DNA of 64,000 nucleotides from Sphaerisporangium melleum (GTDB taxonomy: Bacteria > Actinomycetota > Actinomycetes > Streptosporangiales > Streptosporangiaceae). The DNA is taken from positions 85,823 through 149,822 of the forward strand of contig NZ_BMNT01000022.1 of NCBI RefSeq assembly GCF_014646695.1, read 5' to 3'. Shown here in pieces: positions 54,245 through 63,843 of the stretch. Within the stretch, counting starts at the first letter, position 1; every line of letters starts with the position of its first letter. A program made the position numbers and the translations under genes. The notes beneath the pieces were generated by a model. It was not told the DNA's origin, searched no databases, and saw nothing but the letters and a program-made list of their open reading frames with translations.

Positions 54245-55100
54245 GGGGGAGCAGGTCGAGGAAGGCGGTGGCCGCGGGGGAGGGGCGGGGGTGCCAGATC
54301 AGGTGCTCCACCCGTGCGGGGGCGTTGCGCAGCCGGATGACGCGCAGGTCGGGGAAGCGTGGTGCGTACGCGGCCGGCAGCATGCCGACGCCGAGGCCCT
54401 GCCGCACCAGATCGACCATGAAGTCGGCGGACGACACCTCGAAGGGCACCTCGCGGCGTACCCCCGCCGCCGCGAACGCCTCGTCCGACTGCACCCGGCC
54501 GGCCACGCCGGCGCGGAAGTCGATGAACGGTTCGTCGGCGAGGTCGCGCAGGTCCAGTTCGTTCTCCGTGAGGTGGTGGTCCGGCGCGACCACGGCGACC
54601 AGTTCGCCTCCGCCGAGCCGGCGACTGCGCACGTTCTTCGGCTCCATCCGCGGTGGCAGGCCGAGGAACGCGACGTCGATGCCGCCGCGCCGGACCTGCT
54701 CGATCAGGTCTTCGCTCCCTGCCGAGGTGAGGGAGATGTGCACCCGCGGGTGGCGCCGGCTGTAGTCCCTCAGTGCGATCGGCAGGTTGACGGCCGTGAC
54801 CGTGGGGATGGCGCCGACGGCGAGCCGTCCGCGGATCTCCCCGCCGGTGGCCGCGACGTCGGCCCGCGCGCGGTCGGCGGCCTCCAGGCACTCCCGGGCG
54901 GCGGGCAGGAACGCCTCGCCGGCCGGTGTGAGCCGTACGCGCCGGCTGGTGCGCTCGAACAGCCGGGCGCCCAGCTCTCGTTCCAGGGCGGCGATCTGGT
55001 GGCTGAGCGCCGACTGCACGACCCGGTGGCGTTCGGCGGCCCGGGTGAAGTTGCTGGTCTCCGCGACCGCGACGACGTACCTCAGTTGCTGCAGTTCCAT
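54222..55100 (-). CDS. LysR-family transcriptional regulator
   Basis: A 292-residue LTTR: winged HTH at 1-60 (MELQQLRYVVAVAETSNFTRAAERHRV, VQSALSHQIAALERELGARLFER) and a periplasmic-binding-like effector domain (about 90-290). It is divergent from an MFS exporter gene with a clear dyad between, so it probably controls that exporter in response to its substrate. The ATG at 55100 (MELQQLRY) is preferred to 55118. The coding end forms part of a terminator. Confidence 0.92.
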   Translation of the reverse strand: MELQQLRYVVAVAETSNFTRAAERHRVVQSALSHQIAALERELGARLFERTSRRVRLTPAGEAFLPAARECLEAADRARADVAATGGEIRGRLAVGAIPTVTAVNLPIALRDYSRRHPRVHISLTSAGSEDLIEQVRRGGIDVAFLGLPPRMEPKNVRSRRLGGGELVAVVAPDHHLTENELDLRDLADEPFIDFRAGVAGRVQSDEAFAAAGVRREVPFEVSSADFMVDLVRQGLGVGMLPAAYAPRFPDLRVIRLRNAPARVEHLIWHPRPSPAATAFLDLLPHRESLPA

Positions 55101-55102
55101 CC

Positions 55103-55127
55103 ATCCATCGTGTACCACGATCGATCA
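55103..55127. promoter_or_regulatory. LysR operator candidate between lysR and MFS gene
   Basis: ATCGTG-TAC-CACGAT (55103-55117), a perfect 6-bp dyad, and a third half site CACGAT at 55122-55127, ten bases from the second. Confidence 0.55.
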
Positions 55128-55180
55128 CGATGAAAAGTATGTGTTGGACTCATTGATCGGAGGGCGCGCACTCTTGAGTC

Positions 55181-56416
55181 ATGACGCAGACCCTGAAACA
55201 TCCGCACAGAACCACCCCGATCACCGGAGTTCCGCCGCGGCTGCATCGCGGGCTGCTGCTGCTCATGTCGGCGGCCACCGGGCTCTCGGTCGCGGGCAAC
55301 TACTTCGCCCAGCCGCTGCTGGAGGTGATCGGACGGGACCTGGGGCTGAGCACCACCATGGCCGCGCTGGTCGTGACCGCCGCCCAGGGCGGGTACGCGC
55401 TGGGGCTGATCCTCCTGGTACCGCTCGGCGACCTGGTGGAACGCCGCCGGCTGGCGGTCCTGCTGTTCGCCGGGACCGCGGTGTTCCAGTTGGTGTCGGC
55501 TCTCGCGCCGAGCGCTCCGGTGCTGCTGGCCGGCACCGCGGCGACCGCGCTCACCTCGGTGGCCGCGCAGGTCGTGGTCCCGTACGCCGCCACGCTCGCC
55601 GCGCCCGCTGAGCGCGGCCGGGTGGTGGGTACGGTCATGACGGGTCTGCTGCTCGGCGCCCTGCTGGCCCGGACGGCTTCGGGCACGCTCTCCGAACTCG
55701 CCGGCTGGCGGACGATCTACTGGCTGAACGCGGTCCTCGTGGCGGTCGTCGCCGTCCTGCTGTGGCGGTTCCTCCCGCGCCTGCACACCCGTGTCGGGCT
55801 GTCCTATCCGGCGCTGCTGTGGTCGACGCTCGGGATGTTCCGCCACGAACCGCTGCTGAGGTGGCGGGCCGGGATCGGCGCGCTGTCGTTCGCCGCGTTC
55901 AGTGTGCTGTGGACCTCGATCACCTTCCTGCTGACCGGACCGTCCTACGGCTGGCGCGAGGCGGCCGTCGGCATGTTCAGCCTGGTCGGGGTGGTCACGG
56001 CGTTGACCACGCCGATCGCGGGCCGGTTCGCCGACCGCGGATGGGTGCAGCGGGTCAGCGGGATCGGCACCGCGGTTCTCGCGCTGTCGTGGCCGGCGAT
56101 CCACGCCGGAGCGTTCGCGCCGGGCTGGCTCGTCGCCGGGGTCGTGCTGTTCAACGTGGCCCAGGGGGCGGTGCTGAACGCCGGCCAGAACGTGATCTAC
56201 GCGCTCAGCCCGGAGAACCGCAACCGGCTCAACTCGGCGTTCATGACCGCGTGTTTCCTCGGCGGCGCGGCCGGATCGCTACTGGCCTCCGTGGCCTGGT
56301 CCGGGGGCGGCTGGTCGGGGGTGAGCCTGCTCGGCGGCGCGCTCTCCGCGACGACCTTCGCGCTGTGGGCGCTGGAACGGGTCCGCGCGAAGAGGAGTGC
56401 TCTGCCGGTCTCGTGA
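55181..56416 (+). CDS. MFS transporter (drug/proton antiporter type)
   Basis: A 411-residue protein with about 12 helices, MFS-type loop GDLVERRRLAVLL between helices 2 and 3, and a symmetrical second half. The type (SAATGLSVAGNYFAQPLLEVIG) resembles Bcr/CflA-like or arabinose-efflux-like exporters. A divergent LysR regulator suggests it exports an inducer compound. Substrate unknown; with rph and the ABC pair beside it an efflux role in antibiotic tolerance is plausible. Confidence 0.88.
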   Translation: MTQTLKHPHRTTPITGVPPRLHRGLLLLMSAATGLSVAGNYFAQPLLEVIGRDLGLSTTMAALVVTAAQGGYALGLILLVPLGDLVERRRLAVLLFAGTAVFQLVSALAPSAPVLLAGTAATALTSVAAQVVVPYAATLAAPAERGRVVGTVMTGLLLGALLARTASGTLSELAGWRTIYWLNAVLVAVVAVLLWRFLPRLHTRVGLSYPALLWSTLGMFRHEPLLRWRAGIGALSFAAFSVLWTSITFLLTGPSYGWREAAVGMFSLVGVVTALTTPIAGRFADRGWVQRVSGIGTAVLALSWPAIHAGAFAPGWLVAGVVLFNVAQGAVLNAGQNVIYALSPENRNRLNSAFMTACFLGGAAGSLLASVAWSGGGWSGVSLLGGALSATTFALWALERVRAKRSALPVS

Positions 56417-56693
56417 ACGATCGGGAGGGTCGTGCCGGTCGGGCGCGGGTGGCGGCCGGGGTGGATCGCGCGCCTGGAGTGGGTATGGCTATCGCGAACC
56501 ACCTGCCGGGCGCGCGGCATTCCGCGCGCCCGAAAACCGGTTGATCGGGGAGCAACAGGGTTGAAAGGTGAAGATAGCGGCTGCGGTCGTGCTCTGCCCC
56601 GCGCGTCGCAGCGGCCGCCGTACCGGCTCAGCATCGCCTGCCCCCGTCCCGGACACCGATTCCCCCGACCCGTAAGGACCGCCCTGCCTTCTC

Positions 56694-58676
56694 ATGCCTT
56701 CCGACGGTAAAGACTCCGGCCCTGTCCCCGATCCCCGGACAACGCGTCCCGTCCCCGACCACGCGACACGGCGTTCCACCCCCGACCGTACGAATGAGCG
56801 GCCCGCCTCCCCCCTCGCGACGCGGAGTCCTGCGCACGGCCGCTCCGCCGCCGGCTCCGTAGATCAGGATTCCGCCCCCGGCGCCGCGGATGAGCCTCCG
56901 GACCCTCCCGGCTCCGCCGGTGAGCGCCGTGGCGGGAGGGCGCGGTCGCTGCGGCGGCTCATGCCGTACCTGCGGCCCTACGTCCCCCGGCTGGTCCTCA
57001 TCTGGCTCGCCACCATGGCGGGCATCGCGATCAGCACCGCGATCCCGCTGGTGGGCAAGGAGATCATCGACGGTCCGGTGGGCCACGGCCGCAGCGATGC
57101 CCTTCTCCCGCTCGGACTGCTCGCCCTTGCCCTCGGCGTCACCGAGGCGTTCCTGACCTTCGTGCGCCGATGGACGCAGACCAGGGCCGTGCTCGGCCTG
57201 GAGACGGCGATTCGCGACGACCTCTACCGGCATCTCCAGCGGCTGCCGATGAGCTTCCACGGCGCCTGGCAGTCGGGCCAGTTGCTGTCCCGCGCCACGA
57301 CCGACCTGTCCACGATCCGCAGGTTCTCGGGGTTCGGCCTGCTGTTCCTGGTCATGAACATCGTGCAGCTCGTCACGGTCACCGTGCTGCTCCTGCGGAT
57401 GTACTGGCCGCTCGGCCTGCTCGTCGTGACGGCGGCGGTGCCCATCTTCGCGATCTCCCTGCGGTTCGAGAAGAGGTACCGGCGCATCTCCCGCGAAGTC
57501 CAGGACATCCAGGGCGACATCGCCACCTATGTGGAGGAGGCGGCGGTCGGGATCCGGACGATCAAGGCATTCGGCCGCAGGCCGCATGTGTTCTCGGAGT
57601 TCGACGCCGCCGCGCGGCGGGTCCACGAGGTCTCAATGGGCAAGGTGCGGGTGGCGTCCCGGTTCTTCACCTTCCTGGAGGTGATCCCGAACGTCACCCT
57701 GGCGATGGTGCTGCTGCTGGGCGCGCTGGCCGTCGGCGCGGGCTCGCTGACCCTCGGCACCCTGGTGGCCTTCACCACGCTGATGCTCCAGCTCGTCTGG
57801 CCGATCGCCTCGCTCGGCTACATCCTGGCGATGGCGCAGGAGGCGATGACCTCCGCCGACCGGGTCATGGAGGTGCTCGACACCGAGCCCGAGATCGTCG
57901 GCGGCGTCCAGGTGATCGAGCGGCCGCGCGGGCACCTGCGCTTCGAGGGCGTCGGCTTTCAGTTCCCCGGGGACGACCGGCCGGTGCTGCGGGACGTCTG
58001 GCTGGAGGTACGGCCGGGCGAGACGGTGGCCATCGTCGGCGCGACCGGTTCGGGCAAGACGACGCTGACCGCGCTGGTGCCGAGGCTCGTCGACGTCACC
58101 GCGGGCCGGGTCACCATCGACGGGCGGGACGTCCGCGACCTGGCGCTGCCCGCGCTGCGGTCGGTGGTCGCCACCGCGTTCGAGGAGCCCACGCTGTTCT
58201 CGATGAGCGTGCGGGAGAACCTCACCCTCGGCCGGGGCGAGGCGACCGAGGAGGAAGTACGGCGGGCGCTGGAGATCGCCCAGGCCACCTTCGTCCACGA
58301 TCTGCCCTGGGGGCTGGACACCCGGATCGGTGAGCAGGGCATGTCGCTGTCGGGCGGCCAGCGGCAGCGGCTGGCCCTGGCCCGCGCGGTGCTCAGCGAG
58401 CCGAGGATCCTGGTGCTGGACGACACCCTGTCGGCGCTGGACGTGGAGACCGAGGCCCTGGTGGAGCGGGCGCTGCGCGGGGTGCTCGCGGACGCGACCG
58501 GCCTGGTCGTGGCGCACCGCGCCTCCACCGTGCTGCTCGCCGACAAGGTCGCGCTGCTCAGCGGCGGCACGATCACGCACGTCGGCCGCCATCAGGAGCT
58601 GCTGTCGACGGTCCCGGAGTACCGGGAGCTGCTCGCGCAGGACGCCGGCCTCGGCCGGGAGGAGGCGCTGCGATGA
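56694..58676 (+). CDS. ABC exporter subunit A (degenerate ATPase site)
   Basis: A 660-residue half-transporter: an acidic/proline-rich N-terminal extension (about 1-80), six helices (about 98-400) and an ATPase domain with Walker A GATGSGKTTLTAL, Q-loop, signature LSGGQRQRLALARAVL and Walker B ILVLDDTLSALD. The Asp-Asp where Asp-Glu is normal marks a non-catalytic site, as in one half of heterodimeric exporters (TM287 type). It is coupled by ATGA to the second subunit. The start at 56694 is uncertain because the extension lacks homology; a later start is possible. Confidence 0.88.
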   Translation: MPSDGKDSGPVPDPRTTRPVPDHATRRSTPDRTNERPASPLATRSPAHGRSAAGSVDQDSAPGAADEPPDPPGSAGERRGGRARSLRRLMPYLRPYVPRLVLIWLATMAGIAISTAIPLVGKEIIDGPVGHGRSDALLPLGLLALALGVTEAFLTFVRRWTQTRAVLGLETAIRDDLYRHLQRLPMSFHGAWQSGQLLSRATTDLSTIRRFSGFGLLFLVMNIVQLVTVTVLLLRMYWPLGLLVVTAAVPIFAISLRFEKRYRRISREVQDIQGDIATYVEEAAVGIRTIKAFGRRPHVFSEFDAAARRVHEVSMGKVRVASRFFTFLEVIPNVTLAMVLLLGALAVGAGSLTLGTLVAFTTLMLQLVWPIASLGYILAMAQEAMTSADRVMEVLDTEPEIVGGVQVIERPRGHLRFEGVGFQFPGDDRPVLRDVWLEVRPGETVAIVGATGSGKTTLTALVPRLVDVTAGRVTIDGRDVRDLALPALRSVVATAFEEPTLFSMSVRENLTLGRGEATEEEVRRALEIAQATFVHDLPWGLDTRIGEQGMSLSGGQRQRLALARAVLSEPRILVLDDTLSALDVETEALVERALRGVLADATGLVVAHRASTVLLADKVALLSGGTITHVGRHQELLSTVPEYRELLAQDAGLGREEALR

Positions 58677-60529
58677 GCCACACGGTCACCGGCGCGCCGG
58701 CGGAGAAGCCCGGCGAACCGGCGCGCTGGCGCGGTGTCGCGTCCGAGAAGCAGGACGAGCTGCCGGAGAAGGTGTCGGTGCTGCTGCGGGCCCGGTCGCG
58801 CAGGCTGCTGGCCGACCTGCTGCGCCCGCACCGCAGGGCCATCGCCCTGCTGCTGGCGGTCATCGTGGTCTCGGGCGCGGCCGGGCTGGCGATTCCGTAC
58901 CTGGTCAAGGTCGGCATCGACGCGGGCATCCCGCCGATGCTGCGGCACGAGGGCGCCGGGACGCTGGTGGCGGCGGTCGCGGCGATCCTGGCCGCCGCGC
59001 TGATCCAGGCGTTCACCCGCCAGGCGTTCCTCCAGATATCCGGACAGATAGGGCAGGACATTCTGCTGGAGCTGCGCCGCCGGGTCTTCGACCACTTCCA
59101 GAAACTGTCCCTGGCCTTCCACGAGCGCTACACCTCCGGACGGGTCATCGCCCGGCTCACCTCGGACATCGACGCGATCGCCGAACTGCTGCAGTCGGGC
59201 TTCGACAGCATCGTCACCGCCGTCCTCACCCTGTTCGGCACCGCCGCCCTGCTCCTGGTGCTCGACCTGCCGCTCGGCGCGGTCGCGCTGGTGCCGCTGC
59301 CGATCCTGCTGCTGTTCACCCGGTGGTTCCGGCGCCGGTCGAGCATCGTCTACCGCCGCACCCGCCAGGCGGTGGCGCTGCTCATCGTGCACTTCGTGGA
59401 GTCGATGACCGGCATCAGGGCGGTGCAGGCGTTCCGCAGAGAGCAGCGCAACCAGGAGATCTTCGACGAGCTCAACACCGGCTACCGGGACGCCAACGCC
59501 GACAGCATGCGGCTGGTCGCGGTGTTCATGCCGGGTATCAAGCTGATCGGCAACGTGACGATCGCGGTGATCCTGCTGTACGGGGGCTGGCTCGCGCTCC
59601 ACCACGCGGTCACGGTCGGTGTGCTCGCCGCGTTCCTGCTCTATCTGCGCCAGTTCTACGAGCCCATGCAGGAGATCTCCCAGTTCTACAACACGCTCCA
59701 GTCGGCCGGCGCGGCGCTGTCCAACCTGTCCGGTGTGCTGGAGGAACGGCCCGCGGTGGCCGAGCCGGAGCGTCCGGTGCCGCTCGCGCGCCCGCGCGGC
59801 GCGGTGCGGTTCGAGGGGGCCGAGTTCTCCTACATCGACGGCGTGCCGGTGCTGCCCCGGCTGGACCTGGACATCCCCGCCGGGCAGATCGTGGCCGTGG
59901 TCGGCGCGACCGGCGCGGGCAAGACGACGGTGGCGAAACTGATCGCCCGGTTCTACGATCCGACGGCAGGCCGGGTGCTGCTCGACGGGGTGGACCTGCG
60001 CGACCTCGACGAGACCACCCTGCGGCGCGCCGTGGTCATGGTGACGCAGGAGAACTTCCTGTTCACCGGCACGGTGGCGGACAACATCAGGTTCGGCCGC
60101 CCGGGCGCCACCCCGGCCGAGATCGAGGAGGCGGCCCGCGCGATCGGCGCGCACGAGTTCATCACGGCGCTGCCGGACGGGTACGACACCCAGGTCGGCA
60201 AGCGCGGGGGCCGCATGTCGGCGGGACAGCGGCAACTCGTGGCGTTCACCAGGGTCTTCCTGGCCGACCCGGCCGTGGTGATCCTGGACGAGGCGACCTC
60301 CAGCCTGGACGTTCCCAGCGAGCGCCTCGTCCAGCGCGCCCTGCGCACCGTCCTGGCCGGCCGGACCGCCCTGATCATCGCCCATCGCCTGTCCACCGTG
60401 GAGATCGCCGAGCGGGTCCTGGTCATGGAGTCAGGCCGGATCGTCGAGGACGGTCCTCCTGACGATCTCATCGCCGGCGCCGGCCGCTACGCCGGCCTGC
60501 ACCGCGCCTGGCTCGACAGCCTGGCCTGA
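58673..60529 (+). CDS. ABC exporter subunit B
   Basis: A 618-residue half-transporter with six helices (about 60-340), Walker A GATGAGKTTVAKLIARF, signature MSAGQRQLVAFTR (degenerate at Ser-Gly-Gly) and Walker B VVILDEATSSLD with the catalytic Glu intact, plus an AHRLST switch. Paired with the upstream subunit it forms a heterodimeric exporter with one hydrolysing site. Overlap ATGA with subunit A. Substrate unknown; lipids, peptides or drugs fit. Confidence 0.9.
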   Translation: MSHTVTGAPAEKPGEPARWRGVASEKQDELPEKVSVLLRARSRRLLADLLRPHRRAIALLLAVIVVSGAAGLAIPYLVKVGIDAGIPPMLRHEGAGTLVAAVAAILAAALIQAFTRQAFLQISGQIGQDILLELRRRVFDHFQKLSLAFHERYTSGRVIARLTSDIDAIAELLQSGFDSIVTAVLTLFGTAALLLVLDLPLGAVALVPLPILLLFTRWFRRRSSIVYRRTRQAVALLIVHFVESMTGIRAVQAFRREQRNQEIFDELNTGYRDANADSMRLVAVFMPGIKLIGNVTIAVILLYGGWLALHHAVTVGVLAAFLLYLRQFYEPMQEISQFYNTLQSAGAALSNLSGVLEERPAVAEPERPVPLARPRGAVRFEGAEFSYIDGVPVLPRLDLDIPAGQIVAVVGATGAGKTTVAKLIARFYDPTAGRVLLDGVDLRDLDETTLRRAVVMVTQENFLFTGTVADNIRFGRPGATPAEIEEAARAIGAHEFITALPDGYDTQVGKRGGRMSAGQRQLVAFTRVFLADPAVVILDEATSSLDVPSERLVQRALRTVLAGRTALIIAHRLSTVEIAERVLVMESGRIVEDGPPDDLIAGAGRYAGLHRAWLDSLA

Positions 60530-60560
60530 CGCCGGGCCGGCGCGGGCGTCGGCCCGGCGT
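60529..60560 (+). terminator. Hairpin after the ABC exporter operon
   Basis: ACGCCGGGCCG pairs with CGGCCCGGCGT around a ten-base loop, beginning at the last base of the stop codon. Confidence 0.55.
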
Positions 60561-60798
60561 ACCGGGCACCGGCGCCCGCGCTCCCTTCCGGGCTCCGCTC
60601 TGTCGGTTCCGGCCGGTGGCGGGGAAGGCGGCATGGGCAGGAAGAATCGTCGCGCTGGTGCTGTTGCCGCTACCGATCACCGACCTTGTGGACAGGAGAC
60701 CCGACCGGCCCGGCCGCCCCGCGCGCCGGGCTCGCCGTCCGCGCACCACGACCGCGGCGCCTTCGGCCGGGAGTAGTCGCATACGCCCTGGTCAGGTG

Positions 60799-63093
60799 CT
60801 AGGCCAGGCGGGCGAGGGCGGGGGGCAGGTCGCCGGTGTGCAGCACGGTGAGCCTGCGGGTGGCGCGGGTGATCGCCACGTACAGATCCTGGCCGCCCTT
60901 CGGGGACTGCGCCAGGATCTCCCCGGGCTCGACGATCACCACCGAGTCGAACTCCAGGCCCTTGGCCTGGGTGACGGTCAGCACGACCGCGGGCGAGTCG
61001 AGCGCGTCGGCCGTCAGCGCGGACGCCGCCTCGGGGATCGCCGCCGCGACCTCGCCGTGCCGGGCGTCGCAGGTGAGGACGGCCAGCCGCCCCTCGCCGA
61101 TCTCGGTCAGCTCCGACCGCACCAGGTGGGGAAGGGTGGGGAGAAGGTCGTCGCGGGCGACCCGCAGGGCCCGCGGCGGCGCCTCTCCGTCGCGTACCGA
61201 CAGCGGAGGCTCCTGGTCCGGCGCGACCGCCTTGAGTACGTCCGCGGCGACCTCCATGATCTCCGCCGGGGTCCGGTAGTTGATCATCAGGCGCGCCTCG
61301 CGCCAGCGCCCCCCGACGTACGGGTCGAGCATCTCGCCCCACGACCGGGCGCCCGCCGCCGAACCGGTCTGCGCGATGTCCCCGACGATGGTCAGCGACC
61401 GCGCCGGGACGCGCCGCATGATCGCACGCCAGGCCATCGCCGACAGCTCCTGTGCCTCGTCCACGATCACATGGCCGTACGCCCAGGTGCGGTCACGCTC
61501 GGCCCGCTGCGCCGTGGTCGTCGCGGGACCGCCGTCGTCGTGCCGGTCGGCGAGGGCGGCGGCGTCCATCACTTCCAGGTCGGCGACGCCGCTGACCACC
61601 AGCACCTCACGCGCGTACAGCTCCGCCTCCGCACGCTCCCGGCCGGCCGCCCGCCGGGCGGCGGCCCTGGCTCCGGCGTCGTCCTCGCCGAGCAGCTCGG
61701 CGGCCTCGTCCAGCAGCGGGACGTCGTCCACCGTCCACGGCGACCCCGCCGGGCGCGCGAGCGCGGCGCGCTCCTCGGGCGTGAGCGACGCGCCGGCCGA
61801 GCGCAGCGCGCCGGGGTCGGCGAACAGGTCGCCGAGCAGCCGCTGCGGCGTGAGGTACGGCCACAGCGCGTCCAGCGCCTCGCGCACCTCGCGCGTCTGC
61901 CACAGCGCGGCGCGGGCGTAGCGCAGGTCGTCTCCCTCCAGCGGCCGGTCGAGCCGGCGCGCCTCGTCCAGCGCCAGCGCCGTGAGCGCCGAGTCCACGA
62001 ACAGCTTGCGCGCGACATTGTGCGGGTTGCGCACCGCACGGGCGCGGTCGCGGGCCCGCACGCAGGTCGCGTGGTCCACGCGCAGCGCCATCCGCTCGAC
62101 CACCACCTCGACGCCGCCCCGTACCGAGGTCTTGGTGGGGACCTGCACCTCCAGGTCGCCGTCCGGGACGCGCTGGCGGTCGCGCACCGCGGCCCGGAGC
62201 ACCTCGACCATGCGCGGGCCGCCCTTGACGACCGCCGTCCGCGGCTCGTCGGCGGCGGTGGCGCGTACGCCGGGGTACAGCTCGCCGACGGTGGTCAGCA
62301 CCACGTCCGTCTCGCCCAGCGACGGCAGCACCTGCCCGATGTAGCGGAGGAACATCGCGTTCGGCCCGACGACCAGGACGCCGCGGCGCTCCAGCGTGTC
62401 GCGGTGCGCGTACAGCAGGTAGGCCGCCCGGTGCAGGGCGGCGACCGTCTTGCCGGTGCCCGGGCCGCCCTGGACCACGAGCGCGCCGGCCATGCCCGAG
62501 CGGATCACCTGGTCCTGCTCGGCCTGGATGGTCGCCACGATGTCGCCCATGCGCCCGGTGCGCTCGCGCCGCAGCGCGGCCATGAGGGCCGCCTCGCCGA
62601 CCAGCGTGCCGCGGTCGGGCTCGCTCATGCGCGCGAGGTCGAAGACCTCGTCGTCCAGGCCGACGACCGTACGGCCCCGGGTGTGCAGGTGGCGGCGGCG
62701 GACGAGCGGGCCGGGGTCGCTCGGGGTGGCGATGTAGAAGGGACGGGCCGCGGGGGCGCGCCAGTCGATCAGCACCAGCTCGCCCTGGTCGTCGCGCAAC
62801 CCGACCCGGCCGATGTAGTACGTGTCGTCCTCGGTGTCGTCGATGCGGCCGAAGCACAGCCCGCGCTCCACGGCGTTGAGCTGCGCGACGCGCCGGGCGT
62901 GCTCGTGGGAGAAGACGTCGCGTTCGAGGCGGGCCTGGTGGGTGCCGCCCGCCGCGCCGCGCCCGTGCTCCTGGCTCAGCGCGGTCTCGGCGTTCCGCCG
63001 GACGGCGTCCAGGCGGTCGTAGAGCATGGAGACATAGGACTGCTCGCTGCGCAGGGCTTCGGCGCGGGCGGTGGAGGATGCGCGACGCTCCAT
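60799..63093 (-). CDS. HelD/HelR-type RNA polymerase-recycling ATPase
   Basis: A 764-residue superfamily 1 UvrD-like ATPase. Walker A GGPGTGKT is at 209-216, Walker B is HVIVDEAQELSAMAW, and later motifs IVGDIAQTGS and QAKGLEFDSVVIVEP with an AITRATRRL end are present. The N-terminal 200 residues (SYVSMLYDRLDAVRRNAE coiled coil) match the HelD secondary-channel arm. HelD/HelR binds RNA polymerase; HelR displaces rifamycins from it. No RAE is seen upstream, so HelR versus plain HelD is undecided; the rph gene nearby favours HelR. A 9-bp perfect dyad lies before the start. Confidence 0.82.
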   Translation of the reverse strand: MERRASSTARAEALRSEQSYVSMLYDRLDAVRRNAETALSQEHGRGAAGGTHQARLERDVFSHEHARRVAQLNAVERGLCFGRIDDTEDDTYYIGRVGLRDDQGELVLIDWRAPAARPFYIATPSDPGPLVRRRHLHTRGRTVVGLDDEVFDLARMSEPDRGTLVGEAALMAALRRERTGRMGDIVATIQAEQDQVIRSGMAGALVVQGGPGTGKTVAALHRAAYLLYAHRDTLERRGVLVVGPNAMFLRYIGQVLPSLGETDVVLTTVGELYPGVRATAADEPRTAVVKGGPRMVEVLRAAVRDRQRVPDGDLEVQVPTKTSVRGGVEVVVERMALRVDHATCVRARDRARAVRNPHNVARKLFVDSALTALALDEARRLDRPLEGDDLRYARAALWQTREVREALDALWPYLTPQRLLGDLFADPGALRSAGASLTPEERAALARPAGSPWTVDDVPLLDEAAELLGEDDAGARAAARRAAGRERAEAELYAREVLVVSGVADLEVMDAAALADRHDDGGPATTTAQRAERDRTWAYGHVIVDEAQELSAMAWRAIMRRVPARSLTIVGDIAQTGSAAGARSWGEMLDPYVGGRWREARLMINYRTPAEIMEVAADVLKAVAPDQEPPLSVRDGEAPPRALRVARDDLLPTLPHLVRSELTEIGEGRLAVLTCDARHGEVAAAIPEAASALTADALDSPAVVLTVTQAKGLEFDSVVIVEPGEILAQSPKGGQDLYVAITRATRRLTVLHTGDLPPALARLA

Positions 63094-63131
63094 CGGTCTG
63101 CTATACTCCTTTACGGGCAGAGAGTGAACGT

Positions 63132-63156
63132 CTGTATTTGTGCATGGCAAATACAG
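63132..63156. promoter_or_regulatory. Perfect dyad before the helicase gene
   Basis: CTGTATTTG-N7-CAAATACAG, a perfect 9-bp inverted repeat, AT-rich among GC-rich DNA, 39 bases before the ATG of the HelD-like gene. Candidate operator; TATAGC close to the ATG may be its -10. Confidence 0.55.
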
Positions 63157-63317
63157 GAGCGTAACAGCTCTCGCCCGTCCGCGCATCCCTCCACCCGCGC
63201 GGCGGCACGGCGTCCGACCGTGCCGATGTCCCGATCTCGGATCGTCCCGGTCGTACGCCGATTCTCCGGCTCTTCCCGTCCGCGTGCCCCGCCCGGTGGC
63301 GTGCCGGCCGGCCTTGG

Positions 63318-63692
63318 CTAGGCCGTCTGGAGCGTCGTGACCGCGTCCTGCGGGCTCGGGAAGGTGCTGAAATGGTGGTCGAGATGGGTGATCGCCAGCA
63401 GCCGGTGGATCATCATGCCGGGCGTCACGGCGAGCGCCAGCCGTCCCCCCATCGCGCGCACCCGGTTGTAGGTGTTCACCAGCAGGCCGAGCCCGAGGGA
63501 GTCGCAGAAGGTCGTCGCGGTGAGATCCAGGACCAGGCACGGCGGGCGGCACGCCTCCAGGGCGTGGTCGAGTTCCGCGCGCAGCCGTGGCACCGCCGTC
63601 ATGTCCAGTTCCCCGGTGATCTCCACGATCACGCAGGGGCCGTCGTGTCTCTCGTTGACCCTCAGTGCTGGCTCGCGAGCCGGATATGCCAT
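63318..63692 (-). CDS. STAS-domain anti-sigma factor antagonist
   Basis: A 124-residue STAS protein with the phospho-acceptor Ser in TTFCDSLGLGLLV and the IVEITGELDMTAVPRL entry strand; family members such as SpoIIAA/RsbV and BldG bind anti-sigma factors in their unphosphorylated form. ATG 63692 follows a GGAGG site; GTG 63701 is an alternative. No kinase partner is present in the window. Confidence 0.88.
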   Translation of the reverse strand: MAYPAREPALRVNERHDGPCVIVEITGELDMTAVPRLRAELDHALEACRPPCLVLDLTATTFCDSLGLGLLVNTYNRVRAMGGRLALAVTPGMMIHRLLAITHLDHHFSTFPSPQDAVTTLQTA

Positions 63693-63843
63693 CTCCCTCA
63701 CCTCCGCTCCTGCTGGCTACCCCGACAAAAAGGTAATAAGCCAGCTCATGGAATTACGCAGGTGACCCGCGGGGAAGTCGGTGAACCACCAACGCGGCGT
63801 TTGCCGCACCACGCCACCGTCAGCGGTTACATAATGAATCGCA

